From positions 310,001 through 374,000 of the forward strand of contig NZ_JACSCY010000003.1 in NCBI RefSeq assembly GCF_014333615.1: a DNA stretch of 64,000 bases, written 5' to 3'. Shown here piece by piece: positions 61,601 to 64,000 of the stretch. The translations under genes and the position numbers were made by a program. A model generated the notes under the pieces. The model was not told the DNA's origin. It ran no database searches and saw only the letters and a list, made by a program, of their open reading frames with translations. Numbering within the stretch: the stretch's first letter is position 1; each line of letters starts with the position of its first letter. This stretch comes from Hymenobacter citatus (lineage in GTDB: Bacteria; Bacteroidota; Bacteroidia; Cytophagales; Hymenobacteraceae).

Positions 61601-63858
61601 ACAGCGGCGCCATCCGGGCCGAAAACGTGAACCTGAGCCAGGGTAACCAGTTAATTGCCCTGCAAACCCTACCCGGCGCCGACTATCCGCTGCAAGCCCG
61701 CCTCCAGAACCTCGACCTGAACATGCTGGCTACGGCTGGCGGCTTGCAGGACTCGATGGTGGGTGGTACGCTGAACGGCGAGGCCGTGGTGCGGGCCATC
61801 GGGCAGCCGCGCATGGCCTTCACAGCCGATGCGAACCTCAACCAATTTGCCTACAACAAATCGGTGGTTGGGGATGTGTCGCTGAAAGCCACCAATCCTA
61901 CCGCCGACCGCTACGAAGTGGACGCCCGCCTGACCGGTGGCCCCAACAACAACGACGTGCGCGCTACCGGCGCCTACCTTGCCAGCGGCGCCCTGGACAT
62001 GAACGTGAACGTAACCCGCCTGAACCTGGCTACCGCCGAGCCCTTTGCGGCCGGCGAGATTAAGGACATGAGCGGCTACCTCACGGGTCAGATGAGCATT
62101 GCGGGTACTACCAGCGCGCCCCAGATTCGGGGTAGCCTGAACACCAACGACGCGGGCTTCCGCATCACCCAGCTCGGCTCGCCCTTCACTTTGCCCAACG
62201 AAAGTCTGGTGTTCGACGACCGGGGCATTCGGTTCGACAACTTCACCATTCTGGACTCCTTGCGCAACAAGGCAGTAGTAAACGGTTACGTGCTCACGCA
62301 GAACTACATCGACGACTACCGCTTCCAGCTTCGGGCTACTACCAACGATTTTATTGCCGTGCAGAGCACCGCCAAAGACAACGAGCTATACTACGGTAAG
62401 CTGGTGGTGGATTCTGATACGCGCATCACCGGCGACCTGAATCTACCCCGTGTGCGGACTACCGCCACCGTAGTAGACCCCTCGGCCCTGACGGTGGTAG
62501 TGCCCAACGACGAAGCCGGCAAGGTAGAGAGTGAAGGCATCGTGCAGTTTATCGACAAGAGCGCGCCGCTGGATACCATGCTGGCCCGGCAGGTGCAGGT
62601 AGACTCAGCCCAGACGGCTGCGGGCTTCGACATTGCCGCCACCATCACCATCACCGACGACACGCCGTTTACCATCGTGATTGACCCCGTGACGGGCGAC
62701 AACCTGCGCGTGCAGGCTGCTGGTACCTTGAATACTGCCATCGACCCAGCCGGCACCATCACGCTCAGCGGGGCGCTGGCCGTGAAGCAGGGCCAGTACC
62801 ACATGTCGCTCTACGACTTGGTAGAGCGCGACTTTGAAATTGCGGAGGGAAGCACGATTGTATGGAGCGGCGACCCCTACAACGCCCAGCTGAACGTATC
62901 GGCCATCTACAACATCAAGGCGGCGCCCTCGGAGCTGCTGTCGTCGCAGGGCACCAACTCCGACACGGACAAAAACCTGGCCCGCAACACTATACCCTTC
63001 CGCGTATTCCTGAATGTGAAAGGCGAGATGCTGAAGCCTCTGATTGATTTCGATATTAAGCTACCGGAAAATAATAGTTCTCCGCTGCGCCCACAGATTG
63101 AAAACCGCTTGGCGCAACTGCGGCAGCCCAGCGAAACCAGCGAGCTAAACAAGCAGGTTTTCTCCCTGCTGGTGCTAGGCCGCTTCATGACCGACGACCC
63201 CTTCCAGTCTACCGGTGGCGGTAGCATTGTGGGCGACCAATTGCGCGGCTCGGCTAGCCAGGTGCTTACGCAGCAACTCAACAACCTGACGGGGAGCTAC
63301 CTCTCCAACTTGGGGGTAGAGCTGGGCGTAGACTCGCAGAGCCAGTTTGATAAAGCCGGCAACCAAAGCACCCGCACCGATTTGAACGTAGCCGTGCGCC
63401 GCCAACTACTTAATAATCGCCTCACCGTTCGCCTGGGCACTGATGTACCGTTGGCCGGTGGCAACCCCGCCTCGCAGGGCAACCAGAGTGTCAGTAACTT
63501 TGGGGGCGATGTGAGCATCGAATACAACATCCTGGCCAACGGCCGCCTGCGCCTGCGCGCCTACCGCAACAACGCCTACGGCGACATCGACGGGCAGTAC
63601 GTGCGCAACGGGGCCTCCTTGATTTTCCAGCGCGACTACCAGAACCTGGCCGACCTGTTTAAGGGCATCGACAAGGACGTGAAGCAGGAAACCAAGCAGC
63701 GCCGCCGCCAGGATAAAGAAGAAAAGAAAGCCGCTCAGGACTCTACTGCCACCCGCAATGCCGCGGCACCCGCCCGCCGCGACTCTACCCGCACAAGTGC
63801 GCGTCGTGACTCGGCCCGCACCCGTACCGTGGCCCGGCGCGACTCTACCCAGCGGTAG
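58642..63858 (+). CDS. tamB: TamB-family translocation and assembly module protein
   Basis: A 1738-residue envelope protein. The start is a TTG at 58642: it gives the expected basic N-terminus and membrane anchor (MPTFARRILYGILGLLAFVL), and no ATG fits before an in-frame stop upstream. After the anchor come long stretches of amphipathic beta-strand repeats (about 30-1500), as in TamB/AsmA-like bridging proteins. The conserved C-terminal TamB domain (about 1370-1660) contains GALAVKQGQYHMSLYDLVER and PLIDFDIKLPENNSSPLR. The tail is very basic and repetitive (ARRDSTR-like units). Members carry lipids or help outer-membrane protein assembly between the two membranes. Confidence 0.88.
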   Translation: MPTFARRILYGILGLLAFVLLLIIGVVVALQFPGVQDFAANKAASYLQNKIGTEVRIAKFRTDFKHAISLDGVYLEDQKGDTLVSVGHLGVDLDLWALTNSEINLSSLELNDGTVHITRTEPDSAYNFDYITAAFATGDTTTTTPADTTGGFKYNIGDVRLTNIFLTYQDQVDGMNVRSRVGELAVNMDEVDVDKSIYRVGDAKLARAAFNIRQTKVTPDTPSEPLTLTFDLNKVNLDTVSLVYQDDPSGQYINTKIGQAEVTADNIDLINSRVALNSLVLKNSSFAYAQNKDVPTEQRNLNPAEAVRDLDSAVTQTTGDSTSWAVTLKKSDISGLDVKFDNFNEPKQKTRVPAMDYNHLDFTDLALQTNNLVYTENSTTGRINELKGKEQSGFQINHAEADVIFDSVQTRLDNLDLVTPHTRIRRTLAMGYESLGGIADDIANLKIEGDLRETRIGFRDILYLYPDIASTPPFTTGPDQSVLISGQVDGRVSDMRIRNLNFVGFRNTQVVGSGRIQGLPETDRRLYADFDVQKFTTTAADIKSLAPAGTIPAGYSLPPNIAVSGTFKGRPTAMVFDTNLKVQTTYGNATAVVNMEAGPAGREPITARFAVQNFNVGKVLRDPTIGSVTATGRFNGHGLDPNTMVGRLVADVQRAGYQGYVYHDINAVVDIDRNKYDITARSENDANLAFTLDGVVNLRDANNPAYSFNTNIKGANLTKLGFYTGGDLRVQGNLNFDLSGASANTINGTFSGQDVAIVLDNQPIVFDRLQGKIVQQPGNTSLNLDSNVLAVNLQGNTPLGDLATVLQEHIDRYFDLPGVRYRPGGPVRQFTFDASLLDTRIATNMVDGLTTLSPFKLTGSFDSRDADLTMNARVPVIVYTGYRMDSLRLNVSSDPQKLDYAVRLNAITQDTTLRLPYPTLTGSIADNKVGTHLRMAEKDSTTKLDLAGVLQVLEQGDAYSFSFDPKLVLNDQQWTVAPNNSIAYNVNSGAIRAENVNLSQGNQLIALQTLPGADYPLQARLQNLDLNMLATAGGLQDSMVGGTLNGEAVVRAIGQPRMAFTADANLNQFAYNKSVVGDVSLKATNPTADRYEVDARLTGGPNNNDVRATGAYLASGALDMNVNVTRLNLATAEPFAAGEIKDMSGYLTGQMSIAGTTSAPQIRGSLNTNDAGFRITQLGSPFTLPNESLVFDDRGIRFDNFTILDSLRNKAVVNGYVLTQNYIDDYRFQLRATTNDFIAVQSTAKDNELYYGKLVVDSDTRITGDLNLPRVRTTATVVDPSALTVVVPNDEAGKVESEGIVQFIDKSAPLDTMLARQVQVDSAQTAAGFDIAATITITDDTPFTIVIDPVTGDNLRVQAAGTLNTAIDPAGTITLSGALAVKQGQYHMSLYDLVERDFEIAEGSTIVWSGDPYNAQLNVSAIYNIKAAPSELLSSQGTNSDTDKNLARNTIPFRVFLNVKGEMLKPLIDFDIKLPENNSSPLRPQIENRLAQLRQPSETSELNKQVFSLLVLGRFMTDDPFQSTGGGSIVGDQLRGSASQVLTQQLNNLTGSYLSNLGVELGVDSQSQFDKAGNQSTRTDLNVAVRRQLLNNRLTVRLGTDVPLAGGNPASQGNQSVSNFGGDVSIEYNILANGRLRLRAYRNNAYGDIDGQYVRNGASLIFQRDYQNLADLFKGIDKDVKQETKQRRRQDKEEKKAAQDSTATRNAAAPARRDSTRTSARRDSARTRTVARRDSTQR

Positions 63859-63950
63859 CGCACCGGTGCCCTGGCGCTATCTTCGCGCTTCATCTGCTCC
63901 TTGTTTTCGCCTCTTATTTCTGCCTTTTGATTCGTTTTTCTTCCCCGATA

Positions 63951-64000
63951 ATGTCCCGCTTCTCGTTTCCGCTCTCGGTGCTGGCGGCCTCGCTGTGGCT
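63951..64000 (+). CDS. Start of an exported protein, truncated by the window end
   Basis: ATG at 63951 begins MSRFSFPLSVLAASLWL, a clear N-terminal signal-like stretch, 92 bp after tamB on the same strand. Only 16 codons are visible, so the product cannot be named. Confidence 0.5.
   Translation, partial: MSRFSFPLSVLAASLW

Noticed and set aside
1-64000. Search by eye for tRNA, rRNA and transposase genes
   Set aside because: No cloverleaf-like TTCGAATC context, rRNA core sequence or DDE/Y1 transposase motif was found in gaps or genes.

Overview
The window looks like a chromosomal segment from a GC-rich Bacteroidota, most likely Hymenobacter or a close relative. The signs are two giant proteins with Bacteroidota-type C-terminal sorting modules (type IX secretion), a TTG-N19-TAnnTTTG promoter in front of metH, almost no Shine-Dalgarno sequences, several likely TTG starts, a TamB homologue with a Bacteroidota-style tail, and an argF' type carbamoyltransferase. 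The genus is an inference; no rRNA or other marker gene is present. No tRNA, rRNA, CRISPR array, transposase, prophage or plasmid gene was found.

Layout. 1-5046: the end of a Bat/MoxR-type cluster of membrane proteins with ATGA translational coupling. 5204-7764: a small lipoprotein facing an ECF sigma factor gene, which is followed by a membrane-anchored trypsin-like protease with an anti-sigma-like N-terminus, then a small membrane protein. 8152-13939 (minus strand): a DUF2007 zinc-ribbon protein, an oxalate/formate-type MFS carrier with its 46-residue small partner, a cell-wall amidase, a lipoprotein, a TonB-domain protein and a TPR protein. 14056-19072 (minus): metF and metH behind a SAM-I riboswitch and a near-perfect Bacteroidota promoter. 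19255-25281: a PA14-OmpA envelope protein and an ABC exporter whose permease is fused to an M1 metallopeptidase. 25883-33204: a run of oxidoreductases (old yellow enzyme, two paralogous SDRs, a gluconate-dehydrogenase-type subunit 3 with its GMC flavoprotein) and a GH1-like glycosidase. 33409-38708: an OxyR-like regulator with both redox cysteines, a TlpA-type thiol reductase, an alpha/beta hydrolase, the carbamoyltransferase, a lipoprotein and a thioredoxin-reductase-like flavoprotein. 38964-54849: two adjacent T9SS-secreted adhesin-like proteins of 2886 and 2224 residues. 55547-63858: a CBM20-tagged 4-alpha-glucanotransferase and TamB. A new gene starts at 63951.

Two things stand out beyond ordinary annotation. 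First, many short intergenic gaps are filled by long, nearly perfect inverted repeats (thirteen loci, at least nine unrelated sequence families). Arms are about 25-59 bp and match at up to 57 of 59 positions. Several abut start or stop codons of genes in the same transcription unit. Second, the metH leader can be read as a complete translational SAM switch: promoter, aptamer, a 13-nt segment perfectly complementary to the 5' strand of P1, and a competing hairpin that would cover the start codon.
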